Shown here one piece after another: positions 24,680 through 34,423 of a stretch of DNA of 40,151 nt. This DNA comes from Bacteroidaceae bacterium. Lineage in GTDB: Bacteria; Bacteroidota; Bacteroidia; Bacteroidales; Bacteroidaceae. The notes under the pieces were generated by a model that saw nothing but the letters and a program-made list of their open reading frames with translations, was not told the origin of the DNA and did no database searches. The DNA lies in NCBI GenBank assembly GCA_017503235.1, contig JAFVTL010000038.1, positions 1-40,151 on the forward strand, written 5' to 3'. The translations under genes were made by a program, and so were the position numbers. Position 1 is the first letter of the stretch. Each line of letters starts with the position of its first letter.

Positions 24680-27145
24680 TTATCCTTGGAAATACACTCG
24701 TTTCACCCGAGTAGATACGCTCGTCAATATTTCGTAGGGGATGGTATCAAGGATATCGGCCAAAACCGTTACCGGCAATTCACCGCCAAAGACTATCACT
24801 TTGTCACCTTCCTTGCAATCAATATCCGTCACATCAATCATACACACATCCATACAAATATTCCCAACATAAAGAGCTTTTTTCCCATTCACGATGCAAT
24901 AGCCCTTACCATTGCCCAAATGACGATTCAGTCCATCCGCATATCCGATGGGGATAGCAGCGATACGTGAATCGCGCATCAAACGCCCCTTACGGCTATA
25001 GCCAACACTATCCTCCTGAGGCACATCGCGAATTTGTAAAATAGTCGTTTTCAAAGTACTTACATTGTGAAGCATCTCATTGGTGAAAGGATTGACGCCA
25101 TAAAGGCCAACCCCTAAACGTACCATATCGTATTGTGCATCCGTATAGCGTTCAATGCCTGCGGTATTACAAATATGACGCAATATCTTATGCGGGAATG
25201 CATCCTGAAGTTCTTGGGAAGCCTTTTCAAACACTTGAATCTGCGAACGGGTAAACTCATCAAAACGAGCGCTATCACTTCCCACAAGATGTGAGAATAC
25301 CGACCTTGGCATAACAGCCGACTGGTGTTTCAAGCGTTCTATCAATTGGGGAATATCTTCCGGTGCGAATCCCAAACGATGCATTCCGGTGTCCAACTTG
25401 ATATGGACGGGGAAATTGGTTATACCTTCCTTCTCGGCTGCCTTTATCAGTTCGTTCAGCAAATGGAAACTATATACTTCAGGCTCGAGCTTGTAATCAA
25501 ACATGGTTTTGAAAGCGGTCAGTTCAGGATTCATAATCATAATGGAACTGACAATACCAGCCTTGCGCAATTCCGACCCTTCATCGGCCACAGCTACAGC
25601 CAGATAGTCGATTCGTTGGTCTTGCAACGTCTTGGCTATTTCATAAGAGCCGGCTCCATAGGCAGACGCCTTGACCATACAAACCATTTTTGTTCCTGGT
25701 TTCAGCTTGCTCCGATAGTAATTCAAGTTTTCGGTCAAAGCATTCAAATCAATCTCCAATATGGTTTCATGAACTTTCAGCTCCATACTATCGGATATAT
25801 TCTCAAAATGAAAACTACGGGAGCCTTTTATCAATACGACTTCATCCTGCAAAGTCGCCAATATGCCGGAAGCCATCAGTTCCTCGGTTGTGCGGAAAAA
25901 ATGTTTTTCGACTTCGAAACGGAAAGCAGCTGAGGCTATTTCTTCACCAACACCGATGATTCGGTTCACTCCACGATTGTGAACCAAATCGGCCACCTGA
26001 CGATAAAGGAGCTTGCTTGTTTGCCCGGTTTCCAACAAATCAGAAAGAATCAATGTACGCTTGCGGCCTTTGTCTTCGGTCCTTCGAGCCATGAAATCCA
26101 ATGCGATATCAAGGGACACCAAATCGGAATTGTAGCTGTCATTTATCAACACACAATTGTTCTTGCCTTCTTTGACCTCCAAGCGCATGGCAACGGGTTC
26201 CAAATGAGCCATCCGTTCAGCAATAACATCGGCCGGGAGCATCAGATACAAGGCTACCGCAAGGCAATGCAAAGAGTTTTCGATTGAAGCATCATCTATA
26301 AAGGGAAGGGTATATTCATTGGACATGCCCAAATAACGATAGCGCACAACGGTAGACGAAGGGCCTTTTTCCACCGATTCAATGTACAAAGGCCGTTCAT
26401 TGTCCTTCTTCGACCAGGCTATTTCTCTGGCTGTAAAGAGGAATTTGGATATACAACTCGAAATCAACGGATTATCCCCATCATACACCACCACGTCGCA
26501 ATCCTTGAACAAGGACAATTTCTCCATACATTTATCTTGTAGAGAGTAGAAGTTCTCCTGATGGGCTCCACCGATATTCGACAACACCCCGATTGTAGGA
26601 CGAATCATATTCTGCAAAGCCTCCATCTCACCCATCTCCGATATACCCGCTTCAAAGACCCCGACTTCGGTCGATTCATTCATCAACCATACGGAAAGCG
26701 GAACACCTATTTGTGAGTTATAGCTACGAGGGGAACGGGTCACGACACGTTCTGGGCTTAACAATTGATAAAGCCACTCCTTAATGACGGTCTTTCCATT
26801 GCTCCCCGTTATACCCACCACCGGCACGTTGAATTGCGAACGATGATTTCCAGCCAATTTTTGCAAGCCCTTCAACGGGCTTTCCAATTGAAGGAAGTTG
26901 GCATCGGCGTATTCTTCCACATTTTGAGGCAAATCGCTCACCACAAAATTACGCACTCCCTTCCGGTAAAGTTCAGGGATATACTTATGTCCGTCATTAC
27001 GTTTGGTCTTCAACGCGAAGAACAGCGTTTCCTCGGCAAAGCACAACGACCGGCTGTCTGTCAGAATCCAGTCAATGTTGGATTCATGATTCCCCGTTCG
27101 CTTGGCATTGAGCAATTGGGTTATGTATTCAATAGAGTTCGACAT
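24680..27145 (-). CDS. murF-alr: fused MurF ligase/alanine racemase
   Basis: An 821-residue two-enzyme protein. Residues about 1-450 are UDP-MurNAc-tripeptide:D-Ala-D-Ala ligase, with the ATP loop GITGSNGKT (111-119), 'GVFEAGISEMGEM', and 'LINDSYNSD'. Residues about 455-821 are a PLP-dependent alanine racemase: 'MVKASAYGAG' with the PLP lysine, 'KLDTGMHRLGF', the second-base Tyr in 'DSVGYSRKG', and 'NICMDVCMIDVT'. It makes D-Ala and adds D-Ala-D-Ala to the peptidoglycan precursor in the cytoplasm. The fusion is usual in Bacteroidetes. Its 5' end overlaps the GSCFA gene by 25 bases. Confidence 0.95.
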   Translation of the reverse strand: MSNSIEYITQLLNAKRTGNHESNIDWILTDSRSLCFAEETLFFALKTKRNDGHKYIPELYRKGVRNFVVSDLPQNVEEYADANFLQLESPLKGLQKLAGNHRSQFNVPVVGITGSNGKTVIKEWLYQLLSPERVVTRSPRSYNSQIGVPLSVWLMNESTEVGVFEAGISEMGEMEALQNMIRPTIGVLSNIGGAHQENFYSLQDKCMEKLSLFKDCDVVVYDGDNPLISSCISKFLFTAREIAWSKKDNERPLYIESVEKGPSSTVVRYRYLGMSNEYTLPFIDDASIENSLHCLAVALYLMLPADVIAERMAHLEPVAMRLEVKEGKNNCVLINDSYNSDLVSLDIALDFMARRTEDKGRKRTLILSDLLETGQTSKLLYRQVADLVHNRGVNRIIGVGEEIASAAFRFEVEKHFFRTTEELMASGILATLQDEVVLIKGSRSFHFENISDSMELKVHETILEIDLNALTENLNYYRSKLKPGTKMVCMVKASAYGAGSYEIAKTLQDQRIDYLAVAVADEGSELRKAGIVSSIMIMNPELTAFKTMFDYKLEPEVYSFHLLNELIKAAEKEGITNFPVHIKLDTGMHRLGFAPEDIPQLIERLKHQSAVMPRSVFSHLVGSDSARFDEFTRSQIQVFEKASQELQDAFPHKILRHICNTAGIERYTDAQYDMVRLGVGLYGVNPFTNEMLHNVSTLKTTILQIRDVPQEDSVGYSRKGRLMRDSRIAAIPIGYADGLNRHLGNGKGYCIVNGKKALYVGNICMDVCMIDVTDIDCKEGDKVIVFGGELPVTVLADILDTIPYEILTSVSTRVKRVYFQG

Positions 27146-28101
27146 TGTTCTAATTCTTTTTGTACTTCAAAGTACGGGAACTTTTCTTTAAGTTCTTCAA
27201 TCTTTAACACTATTTGAGATAAAAATCGACGATAAGCATCCGAATCCGGATTAAACGGACGATGGGCAAGCCCCTTTTGAATGTCCGCCCACTCCTTCAT
27301 GACACGCTGAGTGTCCTTACTCATATAAGTCGAGCAAAAGCACTCCCAAATGTACTTGACGGCCAAGGGCGATGGATGGAGCATATCTTCTGCATAAAAA
27401 CGATAATCGCGCAATTCATCCATCACAATCTCGTAGGAAGGGAAATAATGACAGAAGTCCAATTCCCTGCACAAACGGTCAATGGCCAGCAATAAAACTG
27501 ACTTACTGATTTGATTTCCATGCAAGCCATCTTTCAAATGTCGGATAGGGCTGACGGAAAGCATTACTTTAAGGCCAGGAAAACGTTGCTTTGCTTCCCG
27601 TAAAGCATCGTTCCATTCTCTGTAAATCGTATCAACATCCAACAAGCGACGTGTGAAAAGCCGGTCGGGTTGTTTATGACAATTTCCCACTATCTCCGAA
27701 TCCTTCTCGTACACGAACGCCGTTCCCCATGTCATGATCAGCCACGACGTACGGGGAAGAGCCGAGGCCGCTTTCTCCAAACGTGAATTTACCCGATTCA
27801 AGCACTCGTCAGCATCGGCCGAAGAAAACGAGCTATGATGCATCCAGCTATGCCATTGGCCTCCTGATTCAAACAAATCATCCATCGTGTATACCTTTCC
27901 ATCCAACATTTGGCGCAAGGCCTTGGCTATGGACAAGGGGTTATAAAGGATGCCGAAAGGATTCACATCGCAACTGAATTTATTCTCCAGAAGCAATCCT
28001 CCGACATTCTCGGCGAAGCAGGAGCCCATGAGCAACACATGGTCGGAATACTTGATTTCCTCCGACTCTCCATGCCATTCTACCGGTGTTCTAAATTCCA
28101 T
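27121..28101 (-). CDS. GSCFA-domain protein
   Basis: A 326-residue protein with the family motif GSCFA at 26-30. Further signature stretches are 'NPFGILYNPLS', 'MTWGTAFVYE', 'VSPIRHLKDG' and 'AEDMLHPSPLAVKYIWE', whose Asp-x-x-His fits the SGNH hydrolase dyad with Ser27. So it is probably a cytoplasmic hydrolase, since no signal peptide is seen. Function is not established for the family. It is the first gene of the leftward cluster and overlaps murF-alr by 25 bases, pointing to a job near cell-wall precursor metabolism. Confidence 0.85.
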   Translation of the reverse strand: MEFRTPVEWHGESEEIKYSDHVLLMGSCFAENVGGLLLENKFSCDVNPFGILYNPLSIAKALRQMLDGKVYTMDDLFESGGQWHSWMHHSSFSSADADECLNRVNSRLEKAASALPRTSWLIMTWGTAFVYEKDSEIVGNCHKQPDRLFTRRLLDVDTIYREWNDALREAKQRFPGLKVMLSVSPIRHLKDGLHGNQISKSVLLLAIDRLCRELDFCHYFPSYEIVMDELRDYRFYAEDMLHPSPLAVKYIWECFCSTYMSKDTQRVMKEWADIQKGLAHRPFNPDSDAYRRFLSQIVLKIEELKEKFPYFEVQKELEQCRTLLNT

Positions 28102-28129
28102 ATAATGAAACGACTCTAAAATTTAGGGA

Positions 28130-28137
28130 CAAAAATA
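28130..28137 (-). promoter_or_regulatory. -7 element for the GSCFA-murF cluster
   Basis: TATTTTTG on the minus strand, 28 bases before the GSCFA ATG. The two divergent -7 elements are only 22 bases apart, so their upstream regions overlap and the two polymerases could compete. Confidence 0.5.
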
Positions 28138-28159
28138 AGAATAATACATAATAAAGTCG

Positions 28160-28167
28160 TATTTTTG
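28160..28167 (+). promoter_or_regulatory. -7 element for the dxs-trk operon
   Basis: TATTTTTG, 23 bases before the dxs ATG; no good -33 sequence. Divergent to the element at 28130-28137. Confidence 0.5.
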
Positions 28168-28190
28168 CGTAATATTTATAGCAAGAAAGT

Positions 28191-30089
28191 ATGGAACAAG
28201 ATACTTCATATAAACTATTACAGGACATTAACAGTCCTGAAGATTTACGGAAACTACAAACTGAGCGCTTGCCCGAAGTGTGTCAGGAACTCCGCCAGAA
28301 GATTATCGACGAGCTATCCTGTAACCCTGGGCATTTCGGCTCCAGCTTAGGAGTCATTGAATTGACAGTTGCTCTTCATTATACATTCAACACTCCATAC
28401 GACCGCATTGTATGGGACGTAGGGCACCAAGCATATGGCCACAAAATCCTGACAGGAAGGCGTGACACTTTCCATACGAACCGGAAGCTGAACGGCATCC
28501 GCCCCTTCCCGTCACCGACCGAAAGTGAATACGACACGTTTACTTGCGGGCATGCCTCCAACTCCATATCTGCAGCCCTGGGCATGGCGGTAGCCGCCAA
28601 GAAGAACGGAGAAGACAAACGACACGTCGTAGCCGTTATTGGCGACGGTTCCATGAGTGGAGGATTGGCCTTCGAAGGGCTCAACAACGCCTCGTCGACA
28701 CCTAACAATCTGCTCATCATACTGAACGACAACAACATGGCCATCGACCGAAGCGTGGGTGGTATGACACAATATCTGCTCAACCTTCAAATGTCTGAAG
28801 GATACAATCGGTTCCGCTATAAGATTTCCCGCCTCTTCTACAAGTGGGGCATCCTTAACGAAGAACGCCGAAAACGATGGATTCGCTTCAGTAATAGCAT
28901 AAAATCCATGCTGGCGCAACAACAGAATGTATTCGAAGGCATGAACATCCGATACTTCGGTCCTATCGACGGACACGATGTAAAGGCCCTCACCAAAGTC
29001 CTGAAAGACATCAAGGATATGGAAGGCCCCAAATTGCTTCATATCCACACGACAAAGGGTAAAGGATTTGAACCTGCCGAAAAAGCAGCGACCGTATGGC
29101 ATGCTCCGGGCATGTTCGACAAAGAAACGGGGGAACGTATCTTGTCCGATACAGAAGGACTTCCGCCCCTTTATCAGGATGTATTCGGAAAAACCTTGTT
29201 GGAATTGGCACAACAAAACGAGAAAATCGTTGGAGTGACTCCAGCCATGCCGTCCGGTTGCTCCATGAACATACTCATGAAAGCCATGCCGGAAAGAGGT
29301 TTTGACGTAGGAATAGCCGAAGGACATGCCGTTACCTTCTCCGGTGGAATGGCCAAAGAAGGCCTGATTCCTTTCTGCAACATCTATTCATCCTTCATGC
29401 AACGGGCATACGACAATGTCATACACGATATAGCCATCCAGAAATTAAACGTAGTCATGTGTCTGGATAGAGCGGGTTTGGTCGGCGAAGACGGCCCTAC
29501 ACACCATGGAGCCTTTGACTTGGCATTCATGCGTACCGTTCCCAACCTCACCATAGCCTCACCATACGATGAGCACGAACTCAGACGGATGATGTACACC
29601 GCACAACTTCCAGAAAAAGGTCCGTTTGTCATCCGCTACCCACGTGGTCGGGGAGTTCTGCCCGATTGGCAATGCCCGTTTGAAGAAATCCCGGTAGGAA
29701 AGGGACGCAAGCTGAAAGACGGAAGTGACATCGCGGTCATCTCTTTAGGCCCTATCGGAAATCTGGCTCACAAGGCTATTGAGGCCGCTGAGAAGGAAAC
29801 CGGACGTTCCATCGCGCATTACGACCTTCGTTTTTTGAAGCCTTTGGATGAGGATATGCTCCACGAAATAGGGAAAAACTTCTCCAAGATTGTTACCATT
29901 GAAGACGGAGCACTGAAGGGAGGTATGGGAAGTGCCATTTTGGAATTCATGGCAGACAATCAGTATCATCCGCTTATCCGGCGCATAGGTTTGCCTGACA
30001 AGTTCGTACAACATGGCACTCCTAAAGAGCTGTATCAAATCTGTGGAATGGATTGTGAAAGTATTGCAAACGTATTATCATCACTATAA
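28191..30089 (+). CDS. dxs: 1-deoxy-D-xylulose-5-phosphate synthase
   Basis: A 632-residue thiamine diphosphate enzyme that condenses pyruvate and glyceraldehyde 3-phosphate, the first step of the MEP isoprenoid route. Visible are '[20 protein letters not shown]', '[16 protein letters not shown]', the ThDP/Mg motif from 'GDGSMSGG' to 'NDNNMAID', the catalytic Glu region '[14 protein letters not shown]', '[13 protein letters not shown]' and 'RYPRGRGV'. Length is normal. It is the first gene of an operon with trkA six bases downstream. Confidence 0.95.
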   Translation: MEQDTSYKLLQDINSPEDLRKLQTERLPEVCQELRQKIIDELSCNPGHFGSSLGVIELTVALHYTFNTPYDRIVWDVGHQAYGHKILTGRRDTFHTNRKLNGIRPFPSPTESEYDTFTCGHASNSISAALGMAVAAKKNGEDKRHVVAVIGDGSMSGGLAFEGLNNASSTPNNLLIILNDNNMAIDRSVGGMTQYLLNLQMSEGYNRFRYKISRLFYKWGILNEERRKRWIRFSNSIKSMLAQQQNVFEGMNIRYFGPIDGHDVKALTKVLKDIKDMEGPKLLHIHTTKGKGFEPAEKAATVWHAPGMFDKETGERILSDTEGLPPLYQDVFGKTLLELAQQNEKIVGVTPAMPSGCSMNILMKAMPERGFDVGIAEGHAVTFSGGMAKEGLIPFCNIYSSFMQRAYDNVIHDIAIQKLNVVMCLDRAGLVGEDGPTHHGAFDLAFMRTVPNLTIASPYDEHELRRMMYTAQLPEKGPFVIRYPRGRGVLPDWQCPFEEIPVGKGRKLKDGSDIAVISLGPIGNLAHKAIEAAEKETGRSIAHYDLRFLKPLDEDMLHEIGKNFSKIVTIEDGALKGGMGSAILEFMADNQYHPLIRRIGLPDKFVQHGTPKELYQICGMDCESIANVLSSL

Positions 30090-30095
30090 AGCCGT

Positions 30096-31436
30096 ATGAA
30101 AATCATCATTGGAGGAGCAGGAGCCGTAGGAACCCATTTGGCCAAACTCTTGTCTGGGGAAAAACAAGACATCATCCTGATGGATGAAGACGAGAGCAAA
30201 TTGAGTAAGATGGATTCCAACTTCGACTTGATGACTGTCTGTGCCTCACCAACTTCCATTCAAGCCTTGAAGAATGCCGGTGTCGATGATGCCGACCTCT
30301 TCATCGCCGTCACCCCCGAAGAAAGCCGGAACATGACGGCTTGCATGATTGCCACCAACTTGGGAGCCAAGAAGACGCTTGCCCGTATTGACAACTATGA
30401 ATACCTGTTGCCCAAGCACAAAGAATTCTTTGCCCAAGTAGGCATCAACTCGCTCATCTATCCGGAAATGCTGGCAGCCAAGGACATCGTGGATGCCATC
30501 AAGACGAGCTGGGTTCGTCAATGGTGGGAGTTCTACGGAGGAGCACTAATTCTGATTGGAGCCAAGATGCGCGAGACTGCCCAGATTCTGAATGTACCTT
30601 TGCACGAATTGGGTTCCCGCAACATCCCTTTCCACATCGTGGCCATCAAACGAAGGAATGAAACCATCATCCCCCGAGGCGACGACATGATTCTGCTGAA
30701 CGACATTGTCTATTTCACCACCACCAAGAAATACATACCTTACATCCAGAAAATTTCGGGCAAAGAACATTACCCCGAAGTACGCAACGTGATGATTATG
30801 GGCGGAAGCCGTATTGCCGTACGCGCCTCACAATATGCTCCCGAATACATGAACATCAAAATCATAGAAAACGACATCAACCGGTGCAACCGACTGACCG
30901 AATTGGTGGACGACCGTATCATGATAATCAACGGCGATGGACGAGACATCGACCTACTACTGGAAGAAGGAATCAAAAACACCGATGCTTTCGTGGCTCT
31001 GACCGATAATTCGGAGACGAACATTCTGGCCTGCTTGGCCGCCAAACGAATGGGAGTCGTCAAAACCGTGGCGGAAGTAGAAAACATTGACTATATCAGT
31101 ATGGCGGAAAGTCTGGACATCGGTACCGTCATCAACAAGAAGATGATTGCCGCCAGCCACATCCATCAGATAATGCTCGACGCGGATGTATCCAATGTAA
31201 AGTGTCTGACCTTTGCCAATGCCGATGTAGCAGAATTCAAAGTGAAGGAAGGTTCACGCATCACCCAGAAAGCCATCAAAGACATGGGACTGCCCAAAGG
31301 TATCACCATCGGTGGTATGATTCGTAACGGTGAAGGTATATTGGTAACAGGTAACACTATCATCCAGCCCGGAGACCATGTTGTAGTATTCTGCTTGGAA
31401 AAGATGATCAAGAAGGCTGAAAAATTCTTCAACTGA
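30096..31436 (+). CDS. trkA: Trk potassium uptake regulatory protein TrkA
   Basis: A 446-residue cytoplasmic protein with two tandem RCK units. The first nucleotide-binding fold starts 'IIGGAGAVGTHLAKLL' with the acidic 'DEDES' ending strand 2. The second begins 'MIMGGSRIAVRA' and lacks the full Gly-x-Gly-x-x-Gly, as is common in TrkA second halves. RCK_C segments follow each. It gates TrkH channels in response to NAD(H)/ATP. The stop codon shares one base with the trkH start (TGATG), so the subunits are made together. Confidence 0.93.
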   Translation: MKIIIGGAGAVGTHLAKLLSGEKQDIILMDEDESKLSKMDSNFDLMTVCASPTSIQALKNAGVDDADLFIAVTPEESRNMTACMIATNLGAKKTLARIDNYEYLLPKHKEFFAQVGINSLIYPEMLAAKDIVDAIKTSWVRQWWEFYGGALILIGAKMRETAQILNVPLHELGSRNIPFHIVAIKRRNETIIPRGDDMILLNDIVYFTTTKKYIPYIQKISGKEHYPEVRNVMIMGGSRIAVRASQYAPEYMNIKIIENDINRCNRLTELVDDRIMIINGDGRDIDLLLEEGIKNTDAFVALTDNSETNILACLAAKRMGVVKTVAEVENIDYISMAESLDIGTVINKKMIAASHIHQIMLDADVSNVKCLTFANADVAEFKVKEGSRITQKAIKDMGLPKGITIGGMIRNGEGILVTGNTIIQPGDHVVVFCLEKMIKKAEKFFN

Positions 31437-32890
31437 TGATCAATTGGAAGATGATAAGCAAAATTATGGGATTCCTCCTCTTCATCGAGGCAGGTTTTCT
31501 CTCGTTGTGTACCGCCTTATCCATTTTCTACAAGGAACCGGATATAACGGCTTTCATTCTTTCCACCCTCTTGACTATTGCCGCAGGCATCCCTTTGTCG
31601 TATGCCGGGAAAAATGCTGAACGTAAACTAAGTCGTAAGGACGGCTATGTGGCCGTCACCTTTGCTTGGATTATCTTCTCGCTATTCGGGATGTTGCCTT
31701 ATTATATAAGCGGTTACATTCCCGACCTCACCAACGCTTTCTTCGAGACCATGTCCGGCTTCTCCACCACCGGAGCCAGCATTTTGGACGACATAGAATC
31801 GCTACCTCATGCCTTGCTCTTCTGGCGGAGCATGACACAATGGATTGGCGGGATGGGAATTGTCATCTTTACCATCGCCGTACTGCCCATCTTCGGTGTA
31901 GGAGGTATCCAACTCTTTGCCGCCGAAGCCACCGGACCGAAATTCGACAAAATCACCCCTCGCATTGACGTGACCGCCAAGTGGATTTGGATCATCTACA
32001 TCGCACTCACCATCACCGAAACTCTTTTGCTGATGTTAGGCGGTCTTTCATTGTTCGATAGCGTATGCCATGCCATGAGTACTACTGCCACAGGAGGATT
32101 CTCTACCAAGCAGGACAGTATTGCCGCCTTCCATTCTCCATACGTGGAATATGTCATTACCATCTTCATGTTCCTTTCGGGCATCAACTTCTCCTTGCTA
32201 TATCTTTTGTTCCTCAAGGGAAGCATCAAACGATTGCTCAGTGACTCCGAAGTACGTTGGTATGTAAAAACCGTATTGATATTCACAACGATTATCACTA
32301 TCGGTCTGCTCATCAGTTCGCCCATGGGATTGGAAGAAGCATTCCGCAAATCGTCCTTCTTGGTCGTATCACTCCAAACCACCTGCGGATATGTTACAGA
32401 TGACTATATGCTATGGGCACCCCCCTTGTGGATGCTCACTACCATCATCACCTATTGCGGAGCGTGTGCCGGCTCTACCTCGGGCGGAACCAAGTGCATC
32501 CGGGCGGTCATTGTAGCACGTATAGCCAAAAACGAATTTATGCACATACTCCACCCCAATGCCGTCTTGCCTGTGAAAGTCAACGGTACAAGCGTCTCAT
32601 CTACCACAAAGAGTACGGTATTGGCCTTTTTCGTTGTATTCATCATGTTGGTTTTTCTCGGTTGGTTTGTAATGATGTGCATCGGACTCGACTTTGATGA
32701 TGCATACAGTGTGGTCATTTCCAGTTTGGCAAACGTAGGTCCGGGCATCGGTATGTGCGGTCCCTCCTTCTCATGGAATGCGCTGCCCGATGCCGCCAAG
32801 TGGCTGAGCATCGTCTATATGCTCATCGGCCGTCTGGAACTATTTACCGTGTTATTGCTGCTTAGTCCTGCTTTTTGGAAAAAGAGATAG
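31436..32890 (+). CDS. trkH: Trk potassium channel subunit TrkH, first copy
   Basis: A 484-residue membrane protein with four channel repeats. The selectivity-filter segments are TTGAS (111-115), TATGG (217-221), TTCGY (315-319) and NVGPG (433-437). The second filter is followed by FSTKQ. It conducts K+ inward under TrkA control. The third filter has Cys where the second copy has Thr. It overlaps trkA by one base and is followed 19 bases later by a full-length paralogue. Confidence 0.92.
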   Translation: MINWKMISKIMGFLLFIEAGFLSLCTALSIFYKEPDITAFILSTLLTIAAGIPLSYAGKNAERKLSRKDGYVAVTFAWIIFSLFGMLPYYISGYIPDLTNAFFETMSGFSTTGASILDDIESLPHALLFWRSMTQWIGGMGIVIFTIAVLPIFGVGGIQLFAAEATGPKFDKITPRIDVTAKWIWIIYIALTITETLLLMLGGLSLFDSVCHAMSTTATGGFSTKQDSIAAFHSPYVEYVITIFMFLSGINFSLLYLLFLKGSIKRLLSDSEVRWYVKTVLIFTTIITIGLLISSPMGLEEAFRKSSFLVVSLQTTCGYVTDDYMLWAPPLWMLTTIITYCGACAGSTSGGTKCIRAVIVARIAKNEFMHILHPNAVLPVKVNGTSVSSTTKSTVLAFFVVFIMLVFLGWFVMMCIGLDFDDAYSVVISSLANVGPGIGMCGPSFSWNALPDAAKWLSIVYMLIGRLELFTVLLLLSPAFWKKR

Positions 32891-32909
32891 ATCCCATTTG
32901 TCACAAGCT

Positions 32910-34364
32910 ATGATACATCCTTTAATTATATGTAGAATTATCGGTAATCTTCTGATGTTGGAGGCTACTGCCGTTTCGGTTTGTTTGGCTGCTTCATGGT
33001 ATTACGATGAATCCACCCTGCAGGCTTATATAATAACGTTAGTTATACTTTGGGGGCTTGGATTCTTGCTTGTCTATAAAGGACGTAACACCCAGAAGGA
33101 GGTATCCAAGAAAGACGGTTACATCGTGGTAACCCTTTGCTGGTTGGTTTTCCCGGCTTTTGCCACATTACCATTCTTGTTGAGCGGTTATATCCCCAGC
33201 ATGACGGATGCCTTCTTTGAGGCTGTTTCAGGATTCACCACTACAGGAGCGTCTATCATTGACAATTTGGAGGAGTTCCCTAAAAGTCTTCTTCTTTGGC
33301 GAAGCATGACCCAATGGATAGGCGGTTTGGGTATCGTATTCTTTACCATAGCGGTTCTGCCGGTGTTTGGAATGGGAAATATGCCATTACTATCTGCTGA
33401 ATCTGTGGGGCCAATCCGAACTAAGCTTCATCCACAAATTGCAGTGACCAGCCGTTGGATATTGCTTATTTATGTTTGCTTGACTTTGTTCGGAATACTC
33501 TCACTCCAATTATCAGGGATGAATTTCTTTGATGCGATATGCCATTCCATGGCAGCCGTTTCTACGGGAGGTTTTTCAACCAGACAAGCCAGCATTGCCG
33601 CCTTCCAATCTCCTATGATAGAATATGTCATCACTTTACTGATGTTTTTAGGAGGTATGAATTTTTCCTTGCTATATCTTTCCACTCTCAAGAGGCGCCC
33701 CAAGGAATTGTTCAAGGACGGTGAGTTCCGTACTTACCTGAAGATTGTAGTGGTGTTTACGGGTATCCTCTCTGTCGGTTTGTACTTTACCACATCGATG
33801 GACGTAGAGGAAGCTTTCCGCAATTCCATCTTCCAAGTAGTCACTATCCTTACTACAACCGGATTCTGCACGCTCGACTATATGACATGGATACCTCTAC
33901 TCTGGCTGATGGTCTCTTTCCTCATGTATTTCGGTGCCTGTTCGGGCTCTACCACCGGAGGAATCAAGTGTATTCGTCTTCACTTGTTGGGACGAATTAT
34001 TACCAATGAATTCAAGAAAATCATACATCCCAACCAAATCGTTCCTGTGAAATTGAACGGGAAAGCTATCCCCGAGCGCATTATGACTTCCATCATCGCT
34101 TTTATCCTGATTTATTTGGGAATGGTAGCAATAGGCTTGACTGTAAATATGGCCTTTGGGCTTGACTTCATCGAAGCTTACGGATTGTCGCTGACCAGTG
34201 TCGGCAACGTCGGTCCGGGTCTTGGCTATTTTGGTCCGGCTCATACCATGTCTTCCTTGCCCGATGTCCTGAAATGGTTCAGCAGCATCCAAATGCTTTT
34301 AGGCCGTTTGGAGTTTTTTGCGGTATTGCTGCTATTCAGTCCTACCTTTTGGAAGAAACGATAA
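32910..34364 (+). CDS. trkH: Trk potassium channel subunit TrkH, second copy
   Basis: A 484-residue paralogue of the preceding gene. From the ATG at 32910 the two align residue for residue without gaps through at least residue 320: TTGAS at 111-115, VSTGG at 217-221 and TTTGF at 315-319 fall at the same numbers. This argues strongly for this start over a TTG twelve bases upstream. The fourth filter is NVGPG. All four filter glycines are present, so it should be a working channel. With one trkA for two trkH, the copies may form alternative channels or mixed dimers. It is last in the dxs operon. Confidence 0.92.
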   Translation: MIHPLIICRIIGNLLMLEATAVSVCLAASWYYDESTLQAYIITLVILWGLGFLLVYKGRNTQKEVSKKDGYIVVTLCWLVFPAFATLPFLLSGYIPSMTDAFFEAVSGFTTTGASIIDNLEEFPKSLLLWRSMTQWIGGLGIVFFTIAVLPVFGMGNMPLLSAESVGPIRTKLHPQIAVTSRWILLIYVCLTLFGILSLQLSGMNFFDAICHSMAAVSTGGFSTRQASIAAFQSPMIEYVITLLMFLGGMNFSLLYLSTLKRRPKELFKDGEFRTYLKIVVVFTGILSVGLYFTTSMDVEEAFRNSIFQVVTILTTTGFCTLDYMTWIPLLWLMVSFLMYFGACSGSTTGGIKCIRLHLLGRIITNEFKKIIHPNQIVPVKLNGKAIPERIMTSIIAFILIYLGMVAIGLTVNMAFGLDFIEAYGLSLTSVGNVGPGLGYFGPAHTMSSLPDVLKWFSSIQMLLGRLEFFAVLLLFSPTFWKKR

Positions 34365-34367
34365 AAC

Positions 34368-34404
34368 AAAAGCGCCTTCAACCTATAGGCCGAAAACGCT
34401 TTTT
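34368..34404. terminator. terminator between convergent trkH and nhaA
   Basis: AAAAGCG (34368-34374) pairs with CGCTTTT (34397-34403), with a short internal CCTATAGG palindrome, and a T-run closes it on the + strand; the A-run on the left makes it usable in the other direction. Confidence 0.65.
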
Positions 34405-34423
34405 GCTTCAATCATCTATTGGT

